Under the pieces are notes generated by a model. The model had not been told where the DNA came from, ran no database searches, and saw only the letters and a program-made list of their open reading frames with translations. From JAXMDC01 sp046349035 (GTDB lineage: Bacteria > Pseudomonadota > Alphaproteobacteria > Rhizobiales > Kaistiaceae), in the NCBI GenBank assembly GCA_046349035.1, contig JAXMDC010000008.1, positions 1 through 64,000 on the forward strand: DNA of 64,000 bases, in the 5' to 3' direction. Every line of letters starts with the position of its first letter. Positions within the stretch are counted from its first letter, which is position 1. Positions 8,084 to 15,633 of this stretch are shown here, piece by piece. The translations under genes were made by a program, and so were the position numbers.

Positions 8084-8803
8084 CTACCCCGCGCGGGCCT
8101 TGCCGTCGGCGAGCGCGACGCCGACGCGCTTCTTCGAGAACGGGCCGTTCTTGCCGAGATTGTCGAGGATCGCCCGCGCCGCATCCTCATAGGAAATCCG
8201 GAGCCGGGGTACCGCCTGGATGAAGGCGAGCGACAATGCCGGCCGCGGCAGGAAATTGGTGAAGCCTGGCAGCGCCACCGGCCAGGTGTCGGCCGTCACA
8301 ACCAGGCCCCGGCTCGCCTCGCCGTTCGGCGCCTCGACCATCGGCCCTGGACAGAGCATCGACCAGTCGAGGTCGGTCGCCTTGACCGCGTTCCAATTGG
8401 TGCGATGCGCTTCGGAAATCTTCGGTATGCCGGGAAGCTCCAGCGAGGTGATCGACTTTCCCGGCACGTCGAGGACGCCGGCGCCGCCGAACAGCCAGAA
8501 GCGGCCGCCGGGGCCGAGCGCCTCGGCGGCGGCGCGGATCACCGCCTGCACCAGCGCAACGAAGGCCGGCCCGTCGCGGAGATAGCCGGCGGCATTGATG
8601 ACCGCGTCGTGGCCGCGGAGGGCCGCGACCAGGGCGGCATGGTCGGAGAACGCCACCTGCCGGATCGTCAGGCGGGGGGCGGCGAGGGCGGCGGCCTTGG
8701 CCGCGTCGCGGACGATGGCCGTGACCTCGTGGCCGTCGGCGAGGGCGGCTCGCACCAGCCTTCGCCCGCTGTCGCCGGTTGCGCCGAGAATGGCGAGCTT
8801 CAT
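8084..8803 (-). CDS. NAD(P)-binding SDR-like (NmrA/YwnB type) protein
   Basis: 239 aa atypical short-chain dehydrogenase. N-terminal dinucleotide site MKLAILGATGDSGRRLVRAA; then HDAVINAAGY and FWLFGGAGVLDVPG; HRTNWNAVKATDLDWSMLCPGPM is the usual C-terminal part of NAD(P)H-binding stress oxidoreductases. No Tyr-x3-Lys catalytic pair is evident. It follows the DoxX gene by 13 bp and both are divergent from an HxlR regulator, a common arrangement for redox or electrophile-responsive operons. Specific substrate unknown. Confidence 0.82.
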   Translation of the reverse strand: MKLAILGATGDSGRRLVRAALADGHEVTAIVRDAAKAAALAAPRLTIRQVAFSDHAALVAALRGHDAVINAAGYLRDGPAFVALVQAVIRAAAEALGPGGRFWLFGGAGVLDVPGKSITSLELPGIPKISEAHRTNWNAVKATDLDWSMLCPGPMVEAPNGEASRGLVVTADTWPVALPGFTNFLPRPALSLAFIQAVPRLRISYEDAARAILDNLGKNGPFSKKRVGVALADGKARAG

Positions 8804-8816
8804 GTGCGTCTCCGTC

Positions 8817-9197
8817 TCAAAGTCCGAGCAGTCCCTTGCGCGCCCAAAGGACGAACAGCGAGAGCGCCAGCAGGACGGCGTTGAGGGGGAGGCTCTCGAC
8901 TTCGCCGCGGCGCAGATGGAAGGCGCCCGCCAGCACTTGGATGAGGCTGAGGCCGAGCGCGGCGAGCGGCGTCAGCCAGGCGAGGATGCCGGTCAGCACC
9001 GGGAGGACGAGGCCGAGCGCGCCGGCGATTTCGGCGCCGCCGACGAAACGCGCCAAGCGGGGCATGTCGGCCACCCACGGCAGGCGGCCGGCGAGCTTGT
9101 CGATCGGCCGGAACGCCTTGAGGAGACCCGCCAGGCCGTACAGCGCGACCAAGACCGCCGTCGCGGCCCACACCCAGAAATCCAGCGTCCCGAACAT
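8817..9197 (-). CDS. DoxX family membrane protein
   Basis: 126 aa from the ATG at 9197, preceded by GGGGGAG; the longer open frame to 9290 crosses the HxlR operator and is rejected. Four predicted transmembrane helices (FWVWAATAVLVALYGLAGLL, GGAEIAGALGLVLPVLTGIL, PLAALGLSLIQVLAG, NAVLLALSLFVLWAR). DoxX-like proteins are small quinone-related membrane proteins found next to oxidoreductases. It heads a two-gene operon with the NAD(P)-binding protein. Confidence 0.82.
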   Translation of the reverse strand: MFGTLDFWVWAATAVLVALYGLAGLLKAFRPIDKLAGRLPWVADMPRLARFVGGAEIAGALGLVLPVLTGILAWLTPLAALGLSLIQVLAGAFHLRRGEVESLPLNAVLLALSLFVLWARKGLLGL

Positions 9198-9258
9198 CGG
9201 CGGCTCCCCCGAGAAGTGCCCGCGCAAACCGATCGCTCGCAGCGAACAAAATGTGCTA

Positions 9259-9277
9259 TAGGAACATAATGTTCCTA
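9259..9277. promoter_or_regulatory. Perfect 19-bp palindrome, likely HxlR operator
   Basis: Arms TAGGAACAT and ATGTTCCTA around a single A: a perfect 9-1-9 palindrome midway between the divergent doxX-like (start 9197) and hxlR-like (start 9347) genes. Position and symmetry suit a dimeric winged-helix repressor. A second smaller inverted repeat GCACAG/CTGTGC lies at 9295-9308. Confidence 0.75.
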
Positions 9278-9346
9278 ACTGCGGTCGCAAGAATGCACAG
9301 CCCTGTGCGCTGCGATCACCGATGTGCGTGTCCGGGAGTCGCGCGA

Positions 9347-9814
9347 ATGGCGAACAAGACCCTGGCGGGCTGGACGCTCGGCGAAGTCGGCGACGCCGAT
9401 CACGGCGATTGCCGCGCCGTGACCGAGATCCTCGACCGCGTCGGCGACAAGTGGACGGTCATGGTGGTCGGTGCGCTGGCGCAGGGGCCGGTCCGCTTCA
9501 ACGCGCTGCAGCGCTCGATCGAAGGCGTCTCGCACCGCATGCTGACGCTGACGCTGCGCGGTCTGCAGCGTGACGGCGTCGTCCGCCGCACCGCCTATCC
9601 GACCACGCCGCCGAAGGTCGAGTACGAGCTGACCGCGCTCGGCACCTCGCTGATCAAGCCGCTCTACGGGCTGTTTCAATGGGCGAGGGAGAACCGCCGC
9701 GACATCGAGCGCGAGCGAGCGGCGTTCGACCGGGCCGCTGCCGGCGGCGGCCGCCCTCCCGCGCCCGGTACTCGGCGGAGTGCGGCAAGGGCGCTCGGCG
9801 TCCGCTCGGCCTGA
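9347..9814 (+). CDS. HxlR family winged-helix transcriptional regulator
   Basis: 155 aa from the ATG at 9347 (GGGAG upstream). The HxlR domain spans about 20-115: CRAVTEILDRVGDKWTVMVV, then RFNALQRSIEGVSHRMLTLT with the recognition helix, LQRDGVVRRTAYPTTPPKVE for the wing, and ELTALGTSLIKPLYGLFQWA. Cys22 sits at the position where many HxlR proteins carry a redox- or electrophile-sensing cysteine. The C-terminal 35 residues are low-complexity Ala/Gly/Pro/Arg. Divergent from the DoxX operon across a perfect palindrome, so probable local autoregulator. Confidence 0.92.
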   Translation: MANKTLAGWTLGEVGDADHGDCRAVTEILDRVGDKWTVMVVGALAQGPVRFNALQRSIEGVSHRMLTLTLRGLQRDGVVRRTAYPTTPPKVEYELTALGTSLIKPLYGLFQWARENRRDIERERAAFDRAAAGGGRPPAPGTRRSAARALGVRSA

Positions 9815-9942
9815 CGGCGCCGGCGCGGCCATGCGTCCCCGCGCCGCGGGACGCGGACTCCCCGCCCGGCCGCTCCGACCCTATATTGGCCGCTACCGGC
9901 TCCGCGGGCCCTTGCCTTGCAGCCGGTATTTTTGGACTGGAC

Positions 9943-9963
9943 TTATGCTCAAAATGAGCATAA
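9943..9963. promoter_or_regulatory. Palindromic operator upstream of nadABC
   Basis: Arms TTATGCTCA and TGAGCATAA, perfect over 9 bp each, with an AAA spacer, 97 bp upstream of the nadA start. Placement and strength point to a NAD-responsive repressor site. It differs completely from the AGTGG-N7-CCACT pair near the NrtR-like gene, so another regulator is expected; a NadQ-type regulator is the candidate I would test. Confidence 0.7.
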
Positions 9964-10059
9964 TGTTCGGGACGTAGAGGAGCCAGGGTCCGGCCGGCGT
10001 TGAAAGGCTGGATTTTCGGGTGGTTTGGAACCCCCCGGTTTTGTGTGGTGAGGGCGGCT

Positions 10060-11166
10060 ATGACAACCCTTTTCCGCCATCCTTCGCTGTCCGGCACGCC
10101 GACCAACGCGGCCGGCCTCCCGCGTTTTCCCGCGGTCGAGATGCCGGTCGCCGGCTATGCCCGCCTGCCGATGCCCGACCTCGCCTATACGCCCGAGGTG
10201 GCCGAGGCGACGGCGCATCTCTATGAGCGCGTCAAGGACGTCATCCCGGCCATCGAGTGGCCGGTGCATGCGCCGTACATCAAGGCGATCAACGAGCTGA
10301 AGAAGGTGCGCAACGCCGTCATCCTCGCGCACAACTACCAGCCGCCGGAGATCTTCCACACCGTTGCCGACTTCGTCGGCGACTCGCTGCAGCTCGCCCG
10401 CGAGGCGCAGAAGACCGACGCCGAGGTGATCGTCCAGGCCGGCGTCCACTTCATGGCCGAGACCTCCAAGGTGCTGAACCCGCAGAAGACGGTGCTGATC
10501 CCGGATCGGCTGGCCGGCTGCTCGCTCGCCGCCTCGATCACCGCCGCCGATGTGCGGCTGCTGCGCCAGCGCTACCCAGGCGTCCCGATCGTCACCTACG
10601 TCAACACCTCGGCCGAGGTGAAGGCGGAGAGCGACATCACCTGCACCTCGGCCAACGCGGTGAAGGTGGTGGAGAGCCTCGGCACCGATCGCGTCATCCT
10701 CATCCCCGACGAGTATCTGGCCAAGTACGTCGCCAGCCAGACCAAGGTGAAGATCGTCGCCTGGCACGGCCACTGCGAGGTGCATGAGCGCTTCACCGCC
10801 GAGGAGCTGCTCGCCTACAAGGCGGCGCATCCCGGCATGGAGATCATTGCCCATCCGGAATGCTCGCCGGAGGTTCTTGCCGTTGCCGATTTCACCGGCT
10901 CGACGTCGGCGATGATCAAGTGGGTCAAGGAGCGCAAGCCGCCGAAAGCGCTCCTCGTCACCGAATGCTCGATGGCCGCCGACATCAAGGTCGAGGTGCC
11001 GGAGACCGAGTTCGTCGGTCCCTGCAATCTCTGCCCGCACATGCGGCGGATCACCTTGCCGAAGATCCTCGAGAGCCTGGTCAACATGACCGGCGAGGTC
11101 ACCGTCGCCCCGGCCGTCGCCGCCCGTGCCCGCCGCGCCGTCGAGGCGATGATCGCGGTCAAGTGA
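10060..11166 (+). CDS. nadA: Quinolinate synthase NadA
   Basis: 368 aa from the ATG at 10060 (TGAGGG upstream); the open frame extends to 10000 without conservation. NadA condenses iminoaspartate with dihydroxyacetone phosphate to quinolinate using a [4Fe-4S] cluster. Visible signatures: VILAHNYQPPEIFHTVADFV, VHFMAETSKVLNP, AGCSLAASI, DITCTSANAVKVV, WHGHCEVHERF, TECSMAADIK and GPCNLCPHMRRITL, which include the conserved cluster cysteines. First gene of nadABC; a perfect palindrome lies 97 bp upstream. nadB follows after 70 bp containing a palindromic repeat. Confidence 0.97.
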   Translation: MTTLFRHPSLSGTPTNAAGLPRFPAVEMPVAGYARLPMPDLAYTPEVAEATAHLYERVKDVIPAIEWPVHAPYIKAINELKKVRNAVILAHNYQPPEIFHTVADFVGDSLQLAREAQKTDAEVIVQAGVHFMAETSKVLNPQKTVLIPDRLAGCSLAASITAADVRLLRQRYPGVPIVTYVNTSAEVKAESDITCTSANAVKVVESLGTDRVILIPDEYLAKYVASQTKVKIVAWHGHCEVHERFTAEELLAYKAAHPGMEIIAHPECSPEVLAVADFTGSTSAMIKWVKERKPPKALLVTECSMAADIKVEVPETEFVGPCNLCPHMRRITLPKILESLVNMTGEVTVAPAVAARARRAVEAMIAVK

Positions 11167-11183
11167 GGCGCGCCCGGCAGGTT

Positions 11184-11206
11184 CCTCACCCGCGAAGCGG
11201 GGGAGG
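11184..11206. repeat. GC-rich palindromic repeat between nadA and nadB
   Basis: Arms CCTCACCCGC and GCGGGGGAGG with a GAA loop (one G-T type mismatch). Same type as the copy inside glyS at 35-61. As an mRNA hairpin it could affect nadB expression; no regulatory evidence is visible. Confidence 0.6.
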
Positions 11207-11236
11207 AGCGGGGCGGCCCGCCTCGGCCGGCGCGCC

Positions 11237-12793
11237 ATGACCGCGCCCCCCATCCTCATCGTCGGCGGTGGACTGTCCGGCCTGTTCGCCGCGCTGAAGC
11301 TGCAGCCGCTGCCGGTAACGGTGCTCGCCACCGCGCCGATCGGCGAGGGCGCCTCCTCGGCCTGGGCGCAGGGCGGCATCGCCGCCGCGCTCGGCCCCGG
11401 CGACACCGTCGAGAAGCACGTCGCCGACACCCTCGCCGCCGGTGCCGGCATCGTCGACGAGGCCGCCGCCCGCGTCATTGCCGGCGAGGCAGCCGACCGT
11501 ATCCACGACCTCCTCGACTATGGCGTTCCCTTCGACCGCGACCTTGCCGGCAAGCTCACCCTCTCCCGAGAGGCCGCGCACAGCGAGCGCCGTGTCGTCC
11601 ACGTCGCCGGCGACCAGGCCGGCCGCGCCATCATGGCGGCGGTGGTGGCGGCGGTGCGCCGCTCCCCCTGGATCGAGGTGGTCGAAGGCTATAGCGGCGA
11701 GGAGATCCTCCGCGACCCGAACGGCGCGGCGATCGGCATCGCCGCCCGCGCCCGCAAGAGCGGCAAGCTCCGCGCCTTCGCCGCCCGCGCCGTGGTGCTG
11801 GCGACCGGCGGCATCGGCAGCCTCTACGCCGTCACCACCAACCCGCCCGAGGCCAACGGCTCCGGCCTCGGCATGGCGGCGCGGGCCGGGGCACTCGTCG
11901 CCGATCCCGAATTCGTGCAGTTCCACCCGACCGCGCTCGATGTCGGCCGCGATCCGGCGCCGCTCGCCACCGAGGCGCTCCGCGGCGAGGGCGCCTTGCT
12001 GATCGACCGCGCCGGCCGGCGTTTCATGCCGGACGTCGATCCCGCCGCCGAGCTGGCGCCGCGCGACATCGTCGCCCGGGCCGTCCATCGCCAGATCCAA
12101 TCCGGCCGCGGCGCCTTCCTCGATTGCCGGCCGCTCGGCCGCGAGATCGCCGAGAAGTTCCCCGCCGTCGCCGACGCCGCCCGCGCCGCCGGCCTCGACC
12201 CGGCGAACGACCCGCTGCCGGTCGCCCCGGCCGCGCACTACCACATGGGCGGCGTCGCCGTGGACCTTCAGGGCCGGAGCAGCCTGCCCGGCCTCTGGGC
12301 GGTCGGCGAGGTCGCCTCGACCGGCGCGCACGGCGCCAACCGCCTCGCTTCCAACTCGCTCCTCGAGGCGGTGGTCTTTGCCGCCCGCGCCGCGGCCGAC
12401 ATCAAGGCCGCCGGCCTTGCCGCGACCGAGCGGCCTCTCCCCGACCTTGCCGACGACAACGGAGCCCCGGCCGCCCCGGAGGCGACGCTCCGCCTTCGCC
12501 GCGCGATGAGCGCCGATGTCGGCGTGGTGCGCGACGCCGCCGGCCTGACGCGGGCGCTGGCGACCATCGCCGCGCTGGCGGCGGGGACGGCGAGCCGCTC
12601 CTTCCGCAACCGCCTGGCGGCGGGGAAGCTCGTTGCCGCGGCGGCGCTCGCCCGCACCGAAAGCCGCGGCGGCCACTACCGCAGCGACTTCCCGGAGCGG
12701 GAGCCCGACACCTGGCGCCACCGCACCTTCCTCCGCCTTGCCGAGATCGGCGGGCTGCCGGAGGCGATTTCATCTGCACCGAAAAGGGCTTAA
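11237..12793 (+). CDS. nadB: L-aspartate oxidase NadB
   Basis: 518 aa flavoprotein that oxidises aspartate to iminoaspartate, the substrate of NadA. FAD site ILIVGGGLSGLFAALKL at the N-terminus, then SSAWAQGGIAAAL, VVLATGGIGSLYAVTTNPPE, EFVQFHPTALDV, RFMPDVDPAAELAPRDIVARA, PAAHYHMGGVAVD and ANRLASNSLLEAVVFAARAA, all canonical. C-terminal helical domain is shortened and Ala-rich, and the last residues ISSAPKRA overlap nothing. nadC begins 12 bp after the stop, so the two are tightly linked in one transcript. Confidence 0.97.
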   Translation: MTAPPILIVGGGLSGLFAALKLQPLPVTVLATAPIGEGASSAWAQGGIAAALGPGDTVEKHVADTLAAGAGIVDEAAARVIAGEAADRIHDLLDYGVPFDRDLAGKLTLSREAAHSERRVVHVAGDQAGRAIMAAVVAAVRRSPWIEVVEGYSGEEILRDPNGAAIGIAARARKSGKLRAFAARAVVLATGGIGSLYAVTTNPPEANGSGLGMAARAGALVADPEFVQFHPTALDVGRDPAPLATEALRGEGALLIDRAGRRFMPDVDPAAELAPRDIVARAVHRQIQSGRGAFLDCRPLGREIAEKFPAVADAARAAGLDPANDPLPVAPAAHYHMGGVAVDLQGRSSLPGLWAVGEVASTGAHGANRLASNSLLEAVVFAARAAADIKAAGLAATERPLPDLADDNGAPAAPEATLRLRRAMSADVGVVRDAAGLTRALATIAALAAGTASRSFRNRLAAGKLVAAAALARTESRGGHYRSDFPEREPDTWRHRTFLRLAEIGGLPEAISSAPKRA

Positions 12794-12804
12794 GGAGCGG
12801 GCCG

Positions 12805-13659
12805 ATGGCTGACCTTCCCGCGCTTCCCGCCTTCCTGGTCGATGCCGCCGTGGCCGCGGCGCTCGCCGAGGACCTCGGCCGTGCCGGCGACATCACCACC
12901 GCCGCCACCATCTGGCCGGAGGCGACCGCGAGGGGCGTCATCGCCGCGCGCAAGGGCGGCGTCGTCGCCGGCCTCGACCTGGCCGAAGCCGCCTTCCGCC
13001 TGATCGACCCGCGCATCCTCGTCACCGCCATCGTCGCCGACGGCGGCCGCGTCGCCCCGGGGGGCGGGGTGGCCCGCGTCGAGGGCCCGGCCGCCGGCAT
13101 CCTCACTGCCGAGCGCGTCGCCCTGAACTTCCTCTGCCACCTCTCCGGCGTCGCCACCGCGACCTCGGTGCTGGTCGCCCATGTCGCCCACACCAAGGCG
13201 AAGATCACCTGCACGCGCAAGACCACGCCGGGCCTCCGCGCCTTCGAGAAATACGCGGTGCGCTGCGGCGGCGGCAGCAACCACCGCTTCGGCCTCGACG
13301 ACGCCATCCTCATCAAGGACAACCACATCGCCATCGCCGGCGGCCTCGGCGTCGCCATCGCCAAGGCGCGCGCCTATGCCGGCCACCTCGTTAAGATCGA
13401 GGTCGAGGTCGACACCATCGCCCAGCTGAAGGAGGCGCTTGCCGCCCGTCCCGACGCGATCCTCCTCGACAACATGGCGCCGGCGATGCTGCGCGAAGCG
13501 GTCGGCCTCGCCAAGGGCAAGGCGATCCTCGAGGCCTCGGGCGGCGTCACCGCCGAGACCGTCGCCGCCATCGCCGAGACCGGCGTCGACTACATCTCCT
13601 CGGGCGCCATCACCCACTCCGCTGCGGTTCTCGACCTCGGGCTGGATATCCAGGGCTGA
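12805..13659 (+). CDS. nadC: Nicotinate-nucleotide diphosphorylase (carboxylating) NadC
   Basis: 284 aa from the ATG at 12805 (AAGGAGCGGGCC upstream); the open frame running in from 12124 is the shadow of nadB. NadC converts quinolinate and PRPP to nicotinate mononucleotide. Signatures: AEDLGRAGDITTAATI, LNFLCHLSGVAT, ITCTRKTTPGLRAFEKYAV, GGGSNHRFGLDDAILIKDNH, IEVEVDTIAQLKEAL, ILLDNMAP, LEASGGVTAETV and DYISSGAITHSAAVLDLGLD. Completes de novo NAD synthesis with NadA and NadB. Confidence 0.97.
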   Translation: MADLPALPAFLVDAAVAAALAEDLGRAGDITTAATIWPEATARGVIAARKGGVVAGLDLAEAAFRLIDPRILVTAIVADGGRVAPGGGVARVEGPAAGILTAERVALNFLCHLSGVATATSVLVAHVAHTKAKITCTRKTTPGLRAFEKYAVRCGGGSNHRFGLDDAILIKDNHIAIAGGLGVAIAKARAYAGHLVKIEVEVDTIAQLKEALAARPDAILLDNMAPAMLREAVGLAKGKAILEASGGVTAETVAAIAETGVDYISSGAITHSAAVLDLGLDIQG

Positions 13660-13796
13660 GGTCGGCGCCGATCGGCCGGCGACAATCCCGCCAACCGCGC
13701 TTCAGCCGGCATCGAAGCGGACCTGCGCGAACCGCGCATGGAAAACGGATCGCGCCCGCGCGCCCTGCTCGGCGCACACCCCCTGCTCAGACTCCC

Positions 13797-13917
13797 TGAG
13801 CATGAGCATGAGCATCTCGACGTTTTCCGCCATTTCTACTGAGCACCTTCGAGATGCTCATGAGCACCTCGAGATGCTCATCGCAAAATGGCGGAATTCC
13901 CGAGATGCTCATGCTCA
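13797..13917. repeat. Complex GAGCAT inverted/direct repeat cluster downstream of nadC
   Basis: The 356-bp gap between nadC and the cell-wall hydrolase gene holds no credible ORF. It contains an imperfect long inverted repeat (13803-13835 with 13886-13917; 17-bp perfect block TGAGCATGAGCATCTCG plus 11-bp block TTCCGCCATTT). Within the loop is a 22-bp near-palindrome (13850-13871) with core TGCTCATGAGCA. The 12-mer CGAGATGCTCAT occurs three times directly (13850, 13870, 13901) and once inverted (about 13808-13819). The heptamer ATGCTCA is shared with the palindrome upstream of nadA. Confidence 0.8.
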
Positions 13918-13988
13918 CCGAGTTCGGTGTGAGCACGTCGCGGCGCGCCGTCGCAAGCGAGCGAGCAGCCGCGAGCGGGGCGGTTACC

Positions 13989-14023
13989 GGGAGTGAGGGG
14001 GCCTCGTTCCCCCGCTCACTCCC
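13989..14023 (-). terminator. Hairpin at the 3' end of the cell-wall hydrolase gene
   Basis: Arms GGGAGTGAG (13989-13997) and CTCACTCCC (14015-14023), extended inward by G-runs and C-runs, overlap the TGA at 14016-14018 on the minus strand. No clear U-run follows. Likely transcript end for the hydrolase. Confidence 0.55.
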
Positions 14024-15218
14024 AGCCGCCGCCGTAAGTCTTGTAGAAGATGTGCGTGCCGATGGTGGCGACCTTGCGCATGGTGCGCGCCCAGTCGGGC
14101 TTCACATAGGTCGCGTGGTAGTGGGTCGACGATCCCACCGTATCGTTCCAGGCGAGTTCGCCCATCACCGCGCGGAGCGCGATGTCGCGCGCCGTCACCC
14201 AGGCCCGCGGCTCGTCGGCGACGTCCGGCTGGCCGTCGCAGGCGAACGAGAACTGGCAGGCGTTCCGCAGCTCGGCATTCTGGTAGACGACGCCGCAGAT
14301 GGTGTTGGGATAGGCCGGGTTCTTCACCCGGTTCAGCACCACCTGGGCCACCGCCTCCTGGCCGGCGACCGGCTCGTCGCGCGCCTCGAAATAGATCGCC
14401 TCGGCGAGGCACCTCTGCTCGGCCGGCGAGCGGATGGTGGCGGGTAGAACGTTGTTGACCCAGGCATGCGCCGCGTCGTCCTGGATGATGCGCGGCGTCG
14501 CCGGCGCCTGCGGCGCGGTGCGCTGCGTGCCGAACACCGCGTCGAACGGGGCGGTGGCCGGGCGCGGCGCGGCGGCCGGCGCGTAGGCGGTGACCTTGCT
14601 GATCGCGATGTCGCTGGCCGGCGAAAGCGCCGCCACCATCGTCTCGCCGCTCCGCGTGCCCTTGGCCGGCGCCGGGCTCGGCGCGGCGATCGCCGGGCGG
14701 GCGAAGCTGTTGGCGGCGACCAGCGTCGCCTCGTGCGGCCGGGCGAAGCGCGAGCGGGGCAGCGGCACTTCGCTGGGGACGGTCGAACCGCGGATGCCGG
14801 GATACAGCGAACCCATGTCCATGCCGGCGCGGCTGCGGCCGACCCAGGCGGCGTCGAGGTCGCCCTTGGCGGTGCGGTTGATGAGGTCGCCGCCGGCGGT
14901 GCTGAGGCGCGGCAGCGCTCCGGTGGTTTCCGGATCGAGATTGTAGGCGACGGCGCGGAAGCCTGCCGGGTCGGCGCTTTGCGGCGTGGCCGCGGCGGTC
15001 ACCCCCGGTGCGACGGCCGCATCGCGGCGATCGACGGCGGTTGCCGTGAATAGCAGGATGAAGGCGGCGGCCAGCGCCGAGACCGTCAATTGGATCTCGC
15101 GCTCCCCCCGGTTTCCCGCCCGGTTCCCATTGCCCCTGGCCCGCGGTCCCCTCTCCGCAGGCTTGTTCGGGGCGCGTACGCCTACTCGGTCCACCAACGA
15201 GCACTCCACGCGACGCAA
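14016..15218 (-). CDS. Cell-wall hydrolase, CwlJ/SleB family (Hydrolase_2)
   Basis: About 400 aa; start uncertain (TTG at 15218 or GTG at 15209, neither with a good ribosome site). One transmembrane helix near residues 44-62 (VSALAAAFILLFTATAV) anchors a long Ala/Pro-rich linker. The C-terminal ~125 residues are the catalytic domain: EQRCLAEAIYFEARDEPVAG with the catalytic glutamate, AVAQVVLNRV, YPNTICGVVYQN, CQFSFACDG and STHYHATYVKPDWA. Family members are lytic transglycosylase-like peptidoglycan hydrolases of the periplasm, known from spore germination but common in alphaproteobacteria with other roles. No operon partner. Confidence 0.88.
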   Translation of the reverse strand: MRRVECSLVDRVGVRAPNKPAERGPRARGNGNRAGNRGEREIQLTVSALAAAFILLFTATAVDRRDAAVAPGVTAAATPQSADPAGFRAVAYNLDPETTGALPRLSTAGGDLINRTAKGDLDAAWVGRSRAGMDMGSLYPGIRGSTVPSEVPLPRSRFARPHEATLVAANSFARPAIAAPSPAPAKGTRSGETMVAALSPASDIAISKVTAYAPAAAPRPATAPFDAVFGTQRTAPQAPATPRIIQDDAAHAWVNNVLPATIRSPAEQRCLAEAIYFEARDEPVAGQEAVAQVVLNRVKNPAYPNTICGVVYQNAELRNACQFSFACDGQPDVADEPRAWVTARDIALRAVMGELAWNDTVGSSTHYHATYVKPDWARTMRKVATIGTHIFYKTYGGGWE

Positions 15219-15295
15219 CCAACACGAGCGACCGGCGACGGTCCGAAAACGGCGGACCGACCGATGCCGCGCTTTGACCCTTTATGATTGTGACC

Positions 15296-15322
15296 CGCTT
15301 AACCTTGAAGAGTGGTTAAGCG
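15296..15322. promoter_or_regulatory. Perfect 9-9-9 inverted repeat upstream of the cell-wall hydrolase gene
   Basis: Arms CGCTTAACC and GGTTAAGCG with a 9-nt spacer, 78 bp upstream of the hydrolase start. The rest of the 415-bp gap (15219-15633) shows no ORF I can support; two sequences one base from a DnaA box occur (about 15369-15377 and 15597-15605) but look accidental. The repeat is a candidate operator. Confidence 0.5.
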
Positions 15323-15633
15323 ATGAAACTTCCGGTGTGGCCTTCCGGTTGGGGATTTTGGGGACAATGGGGATAACTCTGTGGCGGCGAGCCGGCGAAC
15401 TAGGGGCAAAGCCGCGAAATTCCTGCAGCAATCGCCCGTCAAGCGCGATGTGGCGGCCGCCGCCTCGCCTTCACCGCCGCGGTTGAAATCTCCACCGGCG
15501 CTCTGTGCGCCGGGCTGTGCCCAGGCTGTGGATCGTCAGGCCGCCGGAGCGTGGATCGCCGAGCCCCTCGGCTGTGCAGCGAAGCGCCGCCGGCCTGTGG
15601 GTAAGCGGTGGACGGCCCAAGCGGGCGACGCCC

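Noticed and set aside
9815..10059. NrtR-type AGTGG-N7-CCACT site upstream of nadA
   Set aside because: No such site was found; the nadA region has a different palindrome, so control of nadABC by the NrtR-like protein at 511-1239 is not supported.
15369..15605. DnaA-box-like sequences (TGGGGATAA, TGTGGGTAA)
   Set aside because: Each is one base off the consensus and they are isolated in GC-rich sequence; no AT-rich unwinding region or replication gene nearby, so not an origin.
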